From: Lotus japonicus
Taxonomy: Eukaryota > Streptophyta > Magnoliopsida > Fabales > Fabaceae
Length of the DNA: 64,000 nucleotides
Assembly (NCBI RefSeq): GCF_012489685.1
Contig: NC_080042.1
Location: forward strand, 19,234,150-19,298,149
Direction of reading: 5' to 3'
How positions within the stretch are numbered: position 1 is the first letter of the stretch; each line of letters begins with the position of its first letter. Both the position numbers and the translations under genes were made by a program. Under the pieces are notes generated by a model, which was not told the DNA's origin, made no database searches, and was given only the letters and a program-made list of their open reading frames with translations. Shown here in pieces: positions 10,995-23,712 of the stretch.

Positions 10995-12689
10995 GTCTTC
11001 ACCATAGCTTCTACCCAAGTGCATCGGAGTGTGCACAACTCATTACCAAACACAGTATTATAACTAGTTCCTTTTATTAGTATTTTCTGTGGATGCACCT
11101 TTGTTTTATCCACACACAAAAATTCAAAACAACACACACACATACCCCTGTAGCACAAAACAGTGCGAATACATATATCTAATCAAAACATGTAATGGCA
11201 GCTTCTTGCTGCAGAAGTGGAGCAAAAAGGGCCAGCTTCAGTTTATACACTTATTGGAAATCCAGATAATCAAATATATTTTAAGAAAATAATGGAAACA
11301 AAAGAGACAAAAAGGGGAGAAAAGGGTAAAATAAGCAAAAACAAAAAACAAAAAAAACGTGTTTGGCTTTGATAACTTGATTAAAATGTGTAGTAAGCAT
11401 ATGAGTGATTCACTTGTATCCAAACTTAAAGACCTTCTACCCGGACTACAAATAATGGTTTTTTTTTTCTGACAGAAAATTACTCCTAAACTACATAAGG
11501 AACAGCCAGGCTAATGATCCTGTTGGAAGAAAAATAATGAACTTTGTACTATGTAGGTTAATAGTGCATTTCAACCTCCCAAAAGTTCAGATCAGATCGA
11601 TCATCATGAATCTGGTGGGTGCCGGATAACAAGGTTACCGCGTGAAGTCTCCAGAAGTGGTGGATAACACATCTTCACAATGAATAACAGCTTTTCTGCA
11701 CCATATGGCGTGACAGAAGTATAACTCAAGATAGAGCAAGAAGACTATGTGTCAATAGAATCCATGGATTTATGTTCTCCCAAACTCCCTGGCAAAAAGT
11801 ACAGACATTACAAACTTAAGTCTCTCAGATTAAACAAATAGTGTTAATAAAATATTCACATCATCTTCCCATTTGTAAATCTATGTCAAAATATTAAGGT
11901 CGCACTTGCCCACAATCCAGCCAAATTTGCACATATGCAGGACTGAAGTTGGTGAAATTTTGTATATTTTTGAGGGAATAATTTGGTGAAAAAAAATCTT
12001 AACAGTTGAGACAGAACTTGTATAATTTACTAATTTGATAGTGATCTGCGTATACAGAGGATTTTATAGATACAAAGAGTTGTTATAAAATCAGAAAGAG
12101 ATAATAGTCTAAAGTCTAAACTCCAAATCAATTCCTATCTGAAAATTATACAAACTACCTGAAATATATATATGTACAAAAATCAAACAAAATCAGAACC
12201 TATAAAAGTAAATCAGAAACATATCAACAACCCACAATAGACCTTCTCATTTCCCATTTACTTTTAACACGTCATCTATTTACAATTGCAACTCTATCCA
12301 AAAACGACACATGTTTCTATGTGCTCTTTCAATTCATAATATTGCTCCAAATTTATATCCCTATATATTTTTATTTTTTAGATGTTTATGTAATTATTGC
12401 TTACAAAGAATATTAAATGGACATTCAAAAACTGGTAATCAGGCTTAGCATATATCATAATTAGAATTAGTAGTACAGTATTGATACTATTATTAAAGCA
12501 TTGGAGTCAAGTTTCAATTAGGATATCCCATACCTATAAACTGAATTAAACAGAAGCTAAGGGTAGAATTGCATACACACACATCTCCCAAGCAAATAAT
12601 AAAAAACAAATCCACATTTGACAACAAGAACAATAGCAATTGGAAACAAATCCACATTTCATAGAAGTTGAAGGAATAAATTCACATAC
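10995..12689. other. Downstream region of the MTP12-like gene
   Basis: No complete gene is seen. On the minus strand this lies 3' of the stop at 12690. A donor-like GTATGT follows that stop directly, so part of 11,570-11,750 could be a 3' UTR exon. I found no cation-efflux (CDF) coding sequence here in any frame. Confidence 0.4.
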
Positions 12690-15600
12690 TTAAGTAGGTA
12701 GCGACGACATCTGGATTTGATCATCAAATTCTCCATTTGATAAATCAGAATTTCGGGTAGAATCTTTTCTATTGCGCTCCAGTGAAGTTGCTTGATATAT
12801 CCCTACCAAATTCCATTGCAATGAGCATTCAGGATAAACTACTAAAAGGAGAAAAATAGAAACAAGAAAGGAAAGCAAGAACAATGCACACCAAAGTATG
12901 CCAATATGCAGTCGACAGTTTTAAAAATCTTTTCAGATTTCACAAAACCGATTGTGAGAATATGTATGCATCATTGTACTGCATATTTCTGCTGTATTAA
13001 TAACAATAAACTGTCTTCCGCAATGAAAACTCTTTAAAACAGTAAGGCAGAGGGAATCCAATATAATGGATAACTAATATTGGAAAATTGAGTTCAGTGC
13101 ATATATGGTTACAAATTGTTTTCAAGAGCTTAGTTGGAATAGTGATTCCTTCCTCAGAATAAGTTAAATTACATGCACTTATTCTAGTAGTCCTAGAAAA
13201 ATAATCAAACATCAGAAGAGTGGACAAAACAGATGTCCAGTCCTGCAAATTCCACGCTCCAGATGTCCAACTCTAGGCATGACGGGGTGTATTAGAAGTC
13301 CTACACATTGGCTAGAGATAAAGTGGATAGACATTCAATATTTCCAAGAGTCAAGACACCAGTAACAATACTGAACCTCATTCTTATGAAAGACCTAATA
13401 AGAAAAAGCGACAAATGACCAGTGAAACTCAAGAATTCCACATGCATGGTGTTAAAGATCAACTAAGTTTAAAATAGATTTAACCTTTTTTCCAGGAAAT
13501 AAATTCCAGGGGATAAAACCTATGTATATAGAATCTGAGAAGCTAAGTATCACTGTTCACAAAAAGTATTAAGTTAAATTTTCAAGTATTTATATCACTT
13601 CATCCTTTTCTTTCTGAATGAGCAAACTTGTTAGAAAAGCATCTTGGGTGTCATTAAGTTTGATTTTGTGTGATTCTTTCCTAATGTTTACTTTTGACTT
13701 GTGTAATAAAATCTAAGTCAGTAACAGATTATAATAAAATCTGATTTCTGATTATTCTGTCCTTTTTTAGAGCAGATTGGTGATAGAGAATTGAAGATAC
13801 ACCTTAGATTGCAAAGGTTTATCATAGGAGGAATAGTAAGTGAAAGATGTTTGGCGACTTTATGTGGGCCTGAGGTACTAGACCTGTTTGTTAGTTAGAG
13901 ACTTCTCATTGTAATAACAGTCAGTTACTTAGGAGAGAATCTGTAGTAATAAGAGGTTGTTAGTTAGGGGAAAATCGGTTGTAACTGTAGAGTTAGCTCT
14001 CCCTTTAAGAATGGTAAGAACTGTTAGAAGATCCATTCTGGAAATTGGATCAGTTTGGGAGAGTTTTAGACTCTCGAAGGCTAGAGTTGTATTCTACATT
14101 TCATTCTTTTAATAAGAGAAGCATATTCAGTTTCTTTCTGTTCTTTGTATCTACTACCTGTTCAGTTCTTCCCTTTTCTTACCTCAATCTGATTGAGTTT
14201 CTATCAATTGGTTTCCTTATATAGAGCCTATTCGGCCTTTAAATGAGTGATTGTATTTTTCAATCAAAATCAGAGAAATAAAACTTTCTTCTCTGATATA
14301 TTTTCTAACGAAAATTATGTTATAAAAGAGAACGGAAAGAAAGAAAGCAGTCAAAGCACAAGTACAGTTAAGGACATGATATGGTATCCTTAAAAAAAAT
14401 CAAATGAGAAAAACTAGGAATGCAGCTGCCAGCTATCTGCTAGACCTATCTACAAGGCAAAGATTGAAACACCCTTAAGACAATCATCGGCAGAAAATCA
14501 AAGGAAACTAAAAAACAGATGGCTGTAGATGTCAATATGAGTTAGCTTCATTTCGCATCATCAATGAGTTTTACCACCAAAAGTGAGAACTAGAAACAAA
14601 AACTATAAATGAAATCTTAGGATTTAATGAGTCTGACAACTACCAATCATACTTAAGTAGCTACTTTTAACATTTACCCCACTAATTGAATTGCAATCCA
14701 AATGAAAAAAAATAAAATAGAAAAGGCATGATAATGAATTCATGGCTACTTAAGCTCTACCAAAAATCCATTGAAAATAAAATTTGAAGAGAAAATTTAA
14801 TATTCAAAGCTAAGCACTAGACGTACCAAAACCTAATATTAAGCAGCAAATCACAAAGCCTGTAAGAGAAAAATCCATCTTGTACACAATCTCCATGATG
14901 ATGATGCATGCACTAGCCACCATCAAATGCCTTGGTGAGGAGAAAACCATGTGCAATCTACATTATGAAGTATGAATTTTCAGTAATCTACAAAGTGATC
15001 CAAATTATGTGCAATCTCCAAAGTGATCCAAATCATCAAATCTCATGCATTATCTTATCTTGCAACATACAGAACTTTCAAATCCAATTTAGATCTTACT
15101 AGATGAACTTGAATTTAAATTTGACCTATTATAACAAACTTCAAGTCACCAATTTTGAGATAAGTATTTCATAAAACCGATAGTTGAAGCCAATTTCAAA
15201 ATAAGAATGTTATTACTGGGATGAAATTGTTAATAGTTAAAATATAGAACCTCATCTGATAATCTATAGAGCATAAGAAGCCAGCCAAAATGCAAAAGAA
15301 CCTTCCTTTTTCTCACTCAACCATCACTTATGGCAATACTATCATGGCATACCTCTCTTCTGCAATACTGTCAACATAGAATATCAAAATATTTCCAAAG
15401 AGAATAGTGCTAAAGAAGGCCCAGGCAGAGAATGGGAGTTTTCCGTTGCTGTCAGAAGGTGATCCCTGAAGGACCCAAAGGAGGTGGAACATGGTTAGAG
15501 AAATTGTCAAACATAAATCAAGCCAAAACCACAAAACAAGACAAGAAGAATTTTACATCGACATAAATCTATCCTAATATAGACCTTAAAATGAAATGTT

Positions 15601-18178
15601 CTTCGTAATAGAACTCACTATGATTATGTCCCACATGGCAATAGGAAACATAAAACATGTCGCAGAGGCAATAGTTAAAGCATGGAGTCTCTTTTTAAGT
15701 TGATTCTGAAAAGAAAAGATGTCCATGGTTAGTTATTATGGTACACATAACGCACCTCGTACCAAAGAGGAATTACTAACTGCATATTACATGAGTGTTA
15801 CCACCTTGATTGAAACACGCCTCGCAATCACTCTCCTGAGTGCTGATAGGATACCAGCAAAAATAGGAACGAACATTTGCTTCAAGCCCAAAATTTGTTC
15901 AGTCTGAACCTCTGAATCATCTCTATCTTCCCAAGGTAAATTCCAGTTAAGTTCACAGATCTTATGGAATATATGGAAAAGGACAAAGGCCTTGGAAAAC
16001 AAGAAACCGAATATAAGGAGCAAAAGGTACTTTAGCATGCAAAACATATTTTAGCAGTAAACTTTGTCAATTTAAGGAAGAAAATAACCCAGTCTGAATA
16101 AGGATATAGAATGGAGAATATGTTGCCATAGCCCATCCTTCAGATAGCAAGTATAAAGATGCCAGCATGGCAATTAGGCCACCTATCTGGTTCAAAATAA
16201 GAAAGTATCCATCACATTACAGAATATTCTAGACTTCATTCAAACACGCCAATCACAACAAGCAGGGCATACAGCATCACTTAATGTATAATAACACAAA
16301 CTAAACATATAAATCTTTAATGATGAAATAATGTTTTATATCATAGATAAGGATAAAAATACAACTGGGGGATCGTAAGAGATCTGCTAAAACAGCTAAG
16401 ACTAGATACAACAAGAAACAATGTTACTGGTAGAGCTTAAAGACGGGGCAATGAAAAAAAAAATCTACATGAGGCGTAGTAAAACAATTCAGGAAACGAT
16501 TACTAGTTCAGAAGATATTTATTAATGCAGATTAATAAGAAAGGAGAAAATTGCACCCAGGAAAAAATAAACTCTTATAGGATAGGTATTTAATTCAATT
16601 GGAGTATATGGTTTTGTGGTATCAGTCATACACAGTATACCAATGAATGGGAGTATCTGAAAGTGTTACCTTTTTCAACAGATGGCTTCTCCTACCATAC
16701 AACACTGCAGAAAGTACTCCAAGGACAGCACCGGAATACTCAGCCAATAGTGCTCTAAATTTAATAAAAAAGGGTAACTGCATTAAGTTTTAATACCAAT
16801 TGGTTTGAGAAAAAAAAAAAATAGCTCATCAAATCAAGCACCAGTCAACAGTCTGCACATCAATGCTAAGGTAAACAAGAAATAGCTATATAACAGTGGT
16901 GGATGACATCAATGATTCAATTGAAGTATTGAACTAAGCACTTATATAACTGAGCATCAGCGAAGATGCCACATAACTCAAAGGCATTTATATAATTAAA
17001 ACTAAGCACTTGATACAATAAAGTTATGAACTGAAATTTTCTTCAATCATACAAAAACCAACCTAACTGGTCCACATGATTTCAGTCCCTTTCCCCACAA
17101 GACCAGATACAGTGCTGTTATAAAGCCATTTATTATAGATGGCACAATCTGAAAAAACAAATAGTATTCGTTAAGGAATGTGCTCATCATGATAAAATTT
17201 TTGTTGAATTTAATATTTTAAGCTCATTCCTGAATACTCTCAGCAGAAATTAGTAATTAAACTTACCTGCGTATTAGAAAGTGGCCTTCCCTTCCAAGGC
17301 TTTTGCAAAACTAAAAATATGATCGCTGTTGGGGCAAGGCAGGCAAACAGAAATAGAACAACTGAAGCTCCAGTCTGGTATAAGTAGCGGTACATGGAGT
17401 ATATTGACCATATCCTCATGAAATTTGCAGCAGTATGAATTATCTGGAAGGGTGTGTGTCTACAAAGGGTAAATTTTAACCCGTACAATTAGGCAAACCA
17501 AGTCAATACTTCAAATACACAACCTTCATCTACAATAGTTCATCAATCCCTAATCAAGTAATCAGTGTGGTATAGTAGAATGCCACTAATCTAAGAAATT
17601 CTAATGTATAACGACTACTAGTACAACTTATGAACAGTATAACATACATGCCATTGAACTAAATTAAGATACTACTCAATAAAAAAGAATGCTAATAAGG
17701 GTCTTTCAGGTGAACTAGTAAAGTAAGTAAGAGCAAAAAGAGTCTAATGCAAATAATAGACACAATCTCAAGAATTAAACAAATAGATACTAAACAAGAG
17801 AGTAAATGTTACTTGTTTTCATGATTATCCAAAAAGTGATAATGCAAGCCAGTTCCTAAAACAACTGAAACATTACGCCGCGGCGGAATCAAAGAAACAA
17901 CAAAGCATTGGCACGCTTCAATCAATGCAACTCGTCACAGTCCCAATTGAAACAGTAAAGAAGTGGCTTAAGAGAATTAGAAATTAAACCCTTCAAAAGA
18001 TCTTTAAATAAAAATAATATTCACTTTGGTTCCCTTAATCTAATGGGTCATGCTCAGAATTAATTGACTTTGAAAAAACTGGGGGAAAACCAATCAATGA
18101 ATCAACCATTTTTGTTTACCTGAAATGATGATGAGAAGGCCCTCCTCGATCCTCTGACAAATGGTTTGGGGACATCAT
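12690..18178 (-). CDS. ZnT5/MTP12-like N-terminal membrane protein, lacks CDF domain
   Basis: Ten minus-strand exons join in frame to 360 residues: 18178-18120, 17459-17267, 17148-17063, 16754-16670, 16186-16089, 15922-15805, 15705-15619, 15465-15353, 14957-14827 and 12802-12690. All use GT/AG borders; the acceptor at 15922 is the least certain. The protein is mostly membrane helices. Marker blocks are KSCGPVRALLAEYSGAV, GILSALRRVIARR, NILIFYVDSIAEE and VFSSPRHLMVA. CGPxR and FYVDSI also occur in the N-terminal half of human ZnT5, and plant MTP12 shares this layout. In those proteins a C-terminal cation-efflux domain follows. Here the protein ends at MSSLPT with a stop directly before a donor-like GTATGT. 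ZnT5/MTP12 proteins act with a partner as Golgi or secretory zinc transporters. Without the CDF part this product could not transport zinc alone, and a partner or regulatory role is only inference. Confidence 0.7.
13840..14170. repeat. Possible LTR-like insert in the last intron
   Basis: Within the 2-kb last intron, this stretch has the look of a Ty1/copia LTR leader: repeated TTGTTAGTTAG, then GTTTCTTTCTGTTC and GTATCTACTACC. No partner LTR or target duplication was found. Confidence 0.3.
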
Positions 18179-18431
18179 TGTGGGAAATGGAGCAAGCAAA
18201 CTGAGAGGAGAAGAGTGTTGTTAACGGAGCTCAAATCACAAATCCATGCCTGATTTCTTCTTCGTGTTCTCACAATTACACACAACACCACTGCCTTGTT
18301 TTCTCTGTTTTGGTCCAAGAGTCTTGTTTGTGTACTCAAGTTTTCAGTTGCATATATTTTTGTATTCATTGATATGGGCCTAATCTATGCCAAAAATTGT
18401 CGGGCCCTCTTTCCAATTTGTCTCGTTTTAT

Positions 18432-18480
18432 AACTTTCACAATATTTTTTTGACCAAAAAAAAAACTTTCACAATATTTT
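18432..18480 (+). mobile_element. 15-nt poly-A insertion with 17-bp target duplication
   Basis: AACTTTCACAATATTTT occurs at 18432-18448 and again at 18464-18480. Between the copies is only TTTGACCAAAAAAAA. A long duplication around a short A-tailed piece is what target-primed reverse transcription leaves, so this may be an extreme 5'-truncated LINE or SINE. Confidence 0.5.
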
Positions 18481-18593
18481 ATAAAATTTAAAAATAAATT
18501 ACAACTTCTAATAGTTTTTTTTTAGAAGAATAAATCAACTTCATTTATATAACAGACCCAAGGAACTGCAACAGTAAAAGCAATACCAGAACC

Positions 18594-19211
18594 CTAATGG
18601 CAAAATTGAGATACATACTTCCCCATTGGCAAAATTGGCTCAAACCCTGATGGAAAAGATCCATCGTGATTCGAGGTGTCAGAGTCAGAATGCAGGTTCA
18701 CCACAACAGTGTCATGTTTGGGATGTAGGTGACTATTGAGAGCTTTAAGGAACGACAAATTTAGGTCCCATAACTTGTGAAGAAATATGTCATCACCATC
18801 ATATGCATCAATAAAGATCATGTTATATAGATTGATATTATTGACAATAAATTCCTCAGCATCTGCTTCATGTAGGTAAATCCACTCATGGACACCTTTC
18901 CACATAGCTTCTTCGATCATATCAGGTTTTGGAATGGCCCGGTCACCAGATTGTGTCATTTGTGAAAAAGTCGGGAACCCCATAGCTCGAGTTGTGGCTG
19001 CGATAACAAGGGGATCGATTTCAACTACATGGACAATGGCACCTTGGATATTACTTGCTAAAAACAATGGTAAACTTCCCCCGACATGCCCGATGCATAA
19101 GATGTGCATGTTTTTCTTTCCTTGTCGTGCGCTGACAATAGCAGCTATACCATACTCTTCACATATGGAACAACCAAGCAACAAGATCTGGCTTGTTTTG
19201 GCGATAAGCAA
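18594..19211 (-). pseudogene. Spermidine-synthase-fold methyltransferase, gene fragment
   Basis: A single minus-strand frame of 205 residues resembles the central part of a plant SAM-dependent methyltransferase family with the spermidine synthase fold. Visible blocks are an altered glycine motif (HILCIGHVGGSLPLFLAS), the acidic end of strand 2 (VHVVEIDPLV), a DAEEF segment and MIFIDAYDGDDIFLHKLWD. The family glycine motif has more consecutive Gly, so Val here may impair SAM binding (inference). The C-terminus ends just after MGKYVSQ, close to a donor-like GTATGT, and later exons are absent. Upstream, sequence turns into repeat DNA near 19,212, so the first exon is also missing. It looks like an isolated exon of a truncated gene. 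Its true substrate is unknown. Confidence 0.6.
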
Positions 19212-20215
19212 GCATTACTTTAGCGGTGCTCTGGCGAGTATTGCAATTCCTGTTCACCTAGGACGGACGCATTACTCAATGTTCAGGACATTGTGTCGAA
19301 CATACAAACAACAATAAACAAAGTTAAACGTGCTATTGAAACCAACAAAACAACAAAGTAAAATAACACAAGGAATTGGTAACCCAGTTCGGTGCAACGT
19401 CACCTACGTATGGAGGGTTTTCACCCAAGAAAGGAAATCCACTATTAGTAGTTTAGGAACAACCAGTCTTACAATAACACTCCTTGTTCAAAGGCTTACA
19501 ACCTAAACGCTACCCAATGTATTTCTACTTAGTACTCCCTCTAAGTATTAGATCCCCTCTCACTTTCTCTCAATCACTGCCACAGTGATTGCATTACAAA
19601 AAGGTAAATATGTAGAGATTAAAACTCAACTAAACACAACAACTCAGTGCCTTAGTTATCAATGGCGACACAAAGTTGATTACAAATCACAATGATGGAC
19701 ACACAAAGAGAACCCTAATAGCATAAGCAACACAACTAACAATCCACACGCAGCTAGGGTTTCTTGTACAACTTAAATAGATGTTTCCAGGCCTAGTCTT
19801 CAACAAGCTGAACATCACAAAGTCCATGTAATGAACTTGGAACTAATCTTGAAAAGATATTCTTCCAATTATAACAAAACAGAATCAAATCTTCTCAATG
19901 AAATGGTTCTCACGAATTAATCTTATTTCTCCAAATAGATTAATTCTCCCAAATCCACATAAGATATGCACAACTTGCAACGCGTAGAATCACAACAAAT
20001 CTTCACACTAAATGTTTCATGTAAAACAAGCAACGACCACACAGCAACTAGTCGCACAATGTTCTGCCCAATGCTATAACATATGGTTGCACATCAGACA
20101 AACCAAGTTGTTTATCATAAGGATTATGGTTTATACAGTTCACAATAGAGTCTCGATATTTAGAAAAATTAAAGTAAAAGTTAAAACCGATTTGTTTGGA
20201 TTGTGATGTAACCTC
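19212..20215. repeat. Probable LTR-retrotransposon-derived DNA
   Basis: No gene is seen. The stretch has runs such as GGTAACCCAGTTCGGTGCAA and TACGTATGGAGGG, and short related pieces (ATTGTGTCGAACAT near 19290, CACAATGTTCTG near 20056) near both ends, reminiscent of a legume copia LTR. I could not place both ends or a duplication. Confidence 0.35.
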
Positions 20216-21170
20216 ACATAAAAACGGAATAAAAGGGAAACAATTTAGTAGATTAAGAGATTATGATTATGACTAGCACTTAGGTCTTGCTTCACCAATT
20301 CATGTTATGCTCAGGATAACTAAGAAAATATGAAACTATGGAAACTTATCTATGGTGATCAATCCTTTACCTTTTACTTGTTAATTCCTTATCAAAGGAA
20401 AACTTCCAATTCAATTCAATAAGTGTAATTCCTGAGCACTTAGATAAACGAATTGAAGATTAGAGTTCATATAATCAGGTCAACACTACCAAATTCTACT
20501 CTTATTCCTAAGGTGTAGAGAAAATTCAAATCAATATATTCTTAGATCCCTTATTCTAACCAAACTTCCATTTGTGAAAGGAAAAAACACGATACTTGCG
20601 TTAAATCAAGTATAAATAATAACAGGGAATAAATCCACAGATAAAGAAACCATATTCATATAATACATAAAAACTCAAAGCATAACTAGAGAAGGATTTA
20701 CATCCCAAGTGCAAAAAGGAGAAACTAGCAGAGCGCGCATGGCCATAAAACTAACTAATAAAGTTAGAAAATAAAGTTAGAGTGCTCCAAGAGTAGCTCC
20801 AAAACAAATGGAAAAGGTACTAGAAGTCTCCAACTCAGAATGAATATATCAAAATTACAAGTGCTATATTTATAGAGTTCCAACGCAGCAGCGTAGGACA
20901 AAGCTGGCACAGCAGCGTGGAAGGGTAGTGCTCTGGCGCTGTAGTAGTGGTGATTGGTTGCTCTGCAACACTGAAGGTCAGCGTGCTAGTGCTGCAGCAT
21001 AGGGAGATGGGCGCTGCAGCGCTGGCTGCTCTAGAGAACTCCTAGACATCCAGGTTGGTGGTGCTGCAACGTGGGGTTTCTTGGCGCTGCAGCAGTGACA
21101 GACAGGGGCGTGGCGCTGCAGCATGGAACGTCTGATGGTCTTTAATCTTCAATCTCCTCATCACCTTCAT
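20216..21170 (-). repeat. Athila/Ogre-type LTR remnant
   Basis: Read on the minus strand, this resembles the LTR at 39711-41033. It shares a 'cacct-taggaataag' block, a 'gcac-tagataa' block and a leader-like tract after a GCGC-rich segment. The GCGC-rich part (20880-21125) repeats GCGCTGCAGCA-like motifs about every 30 bp. It is heavily diverged and its ends are not defined. Confidence 0.4.
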
Positions 21171-21268
21171 TCATCAAGGCTCATCATTCCATCTTCAACC
21201 ATCAAAGCTCATCATGTCAATAAAACCTGCCTTAAACCACTTGAAACCACTAAAACATTCACCAATCT

Positions 21269-21270
<2 letters not shown>

Positions 21271-21348
<78 letters not shown>
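21271..21348 (+). repeat. (TA)39 microsatellite
   Basis: A perfect TA run of 78 bp. It makes a spurious Ile-Tyr frame at 21123-21395. Confidence 0.95.
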
Positions 21349-21349
<1 letters not shown>

Positions 21350-22923
21350 CGGAGACTTGAACTTTTTTACATTGATTACCTTACATTTGTATTAAATACA
21401 TTAGATAATAAAATACAAAACTAAAAAAATAACTACATCTACTTTATTATTCATTATATTAATTAATAATTGTTAAACTTTTCAATTTCCTAATTTAAAA
21501 TAAAAACTTTTCAATTTCCCATATTTTAAAATAATTTTTAATATTTATTAAGTTTTAACTATTAATTATAACTTCAGAACAAATTTTGAATAATAATAAT
21601 AATAATAATAATTTAAATTGACTACTTTTACATTAATAAAAATATATAGTAAAATAAATTTTACATTTATAACTAATTATAAAAAATTTCAAATTCTTAT
21701 ATATTAAGATTAAAATTATTATTTTAATTTTAATTAATAATCATAAGTTGGTGAATTTTAAAAATTAACCAATAAAACTTATTACTACATTTTCAATATA
21801 AATAAAAATTAAGTACAAAATTTTGATATCATCTTAATAAATTATATATATATAAAAAAGAATATTGGACTTGAGATCTACATTACTGGAATGATTGATT
21901 AAATTTTTATTTTCATTCCAATTAATTATTGACATAAGGTTGAAAAAATGAAAAGATACAAAAATAGCACAAATTAATATCTTTTAAATAAAATAAACAT
22001 GTTAAATATTTAAATTAGTTAATGGTTGAATTCTTTTTGTAATTATATATTTTGGAAATTACTTTTAAAATATGAAATGATTATGCATGTTGTTTAAATT
22101 AACTATAATGAAGTTTTGTATTATTTAAAAAATTATTTTAAATTTCCTTGTGATTTTTCTTAATAATGATAGTAATAAATTATTGATGAATATTTTATGT
22201 TATTAATTTTATTGTTAACTATTAATTTTTAATTTTCATTTTCTTATACAAAAGAATAATTTATTAATGAACAATATTAATAAATATATTATATGTAGAA
22301 AATATTAATAAGTTAAATTAAATAATAGTAAAGATAAAATTTATTAATGAACAATCTAGAAAAATAGTTTCAAAATTAAATAAATGTCTCTATAAGATAT
22401 TTACTATTAAATATATTGTATGTGTGTATTATTTGAAAAATAATTTCAAATATGTTTTTTTATCTATTATATAGTAGTAAAAATATTTTCTAAAGTTTTC
22501 TTATGTTATTAATAATATTTTCCTTTTCAATTTTTTTATTAAATTTCAGTAATATCCTTTATTTACATAAAAGAACTCCAATACAAGTAATTTAATGCAT
22601 CAAAGGAACTCTAATACTATATATTTAGATGTCTAAACACAATAATTTTTTCTATTATATCTATACTGAAGAAATATTTGAATATTTATTATTTATATAA
22701 TTAAACTATAGTAATTTTCATATAATATTACAAAATGTTGTAAATAAACCCGTGCAACGCACGAGTATAATATATATTTTATGCTAATAGGATATATATT
22801 GTGGCTTCATATTACAAAATTACGTAGTACTTAAAAATAGTTAGAATATTAACTATCAATCATAAATTCAGAGAAAAATTAAGAAATATATTTATATGTA
22901 GACAATATTTATAATTTAAATTG
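21349..22923. other. A/T-rich non-coding DNA
   Basis: The composition is extremely A/T-rich, with an (AAT)n run at about 21588-21612 and no gene. A small G/C hairpin stands out at 22751-22763 (CGTGC, loop AAC, GCACG), resembling the subterminal hairpin of plant Helitrons. There is no CTRR end close behind it, so the Helitron call is weak. Confidence 0.4.
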
Positions 22924-23310
22924 TTCTATCCAAGAACATAGAGATGAGGTACGGTACCAATGGTAAGAGGATCGTGAAGTGAGAATCTAAAGAGAGTGAG
23001 AGCGTAACCGCTTAGAGAGAGAAAGTAACTGAATTTCAAGTTGTTATTTCTCAAATGAGCCAAGAGTCCTTTACAATCGGTAACCGCTCCCTATTAATAG
23101 ATTCGAGGATTGGGCTTGGTGCCCTCAACTCCTTCTAATGGGCCAGTTGGGCCTTCAGGGAGAAGGCCCAACTTTCTGGCTCGCGCGTCGTCCTAGGCTG
23201 GCGCGCCTGGGCGAGGGACCCTAGGGTCTCGCCCAGTCCACAAGTCCACAAGACACCGAGCTCGAAGCATGAGAGCTGAGTGTGTCTTTTAAAGAAAAAG
23301 TAAATACAAG
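22924..23310 (-). repeat. Short repeat X, copy 1
   Basis: On the minus strand it begins GGACTGGGCGAGACC and ends ...CCTCATCTCTATGTTC. It is collinear with 57653-57836 plus 62390-62529. Shared blocks include GGCCCAACTGGCCCATTAGA, TTGTAAAGGACTCTT and TCTCTAAGCGGTTACGCTCT. There is no coding capacity. It could be a small solo LTR or TRIM, but its ends lack TG...CA, so I leave it unclassified. Confidence 0.6.
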
Positions 23311-23712
23311 GCGACAATTATGAGTAAGTTACCTAGAGCCAAAACCTAACGACTTGAAATAATTGCCAACATGGCTTGATAACTAGAACCTAAGACTAAT
23401 TCTTTGACTTTCCCGACAAATTCCTTTGATCCCATGAGTCCACAAGTTGGCTTGTGGCGACAACGCTTGGACTCCTCGCCCCGTTCCAGCAATGATCGCC
23501 ATGGACCACGATAAATTGACGCGTGTAAGCCACTTGTAACGCATTAGGATAGCACAAGGTCCAACGGATCTTACAAAATCTTAACCGCTATCCCCGATAT
23601 GTCCCTTCAAATCACAATAAAGCCTGTCAAATTTGAATTTAAACCAATGAACTTCAGCGGTTGCAACTTTCACTTATTGTCGTTCCCATTCCCCCAAAAA
23701 CCGTGTCACGTT
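23311..23712 (-). mobile_element. Tat-type Ty3/gypsy copy 1, end segment (part 1)
   Basis: From about 23520 this matches 41053-41230 at the start of Tat copy 2 (for example CCCTTCAAATC and AACCAATGA blocks). It is therefore the LTR or leader end of the same element family, cut by Sirevirus A at 23712. It ends with the left target duplication ACGTT at 23708-23712. The element continues at 33231. Confidence 0.55.

Noticed and set aside
21123..21395. 90-codon frame with Ile-Tyr repeats
   Set aside because: It is a translation of the (TA)n microsatellite.
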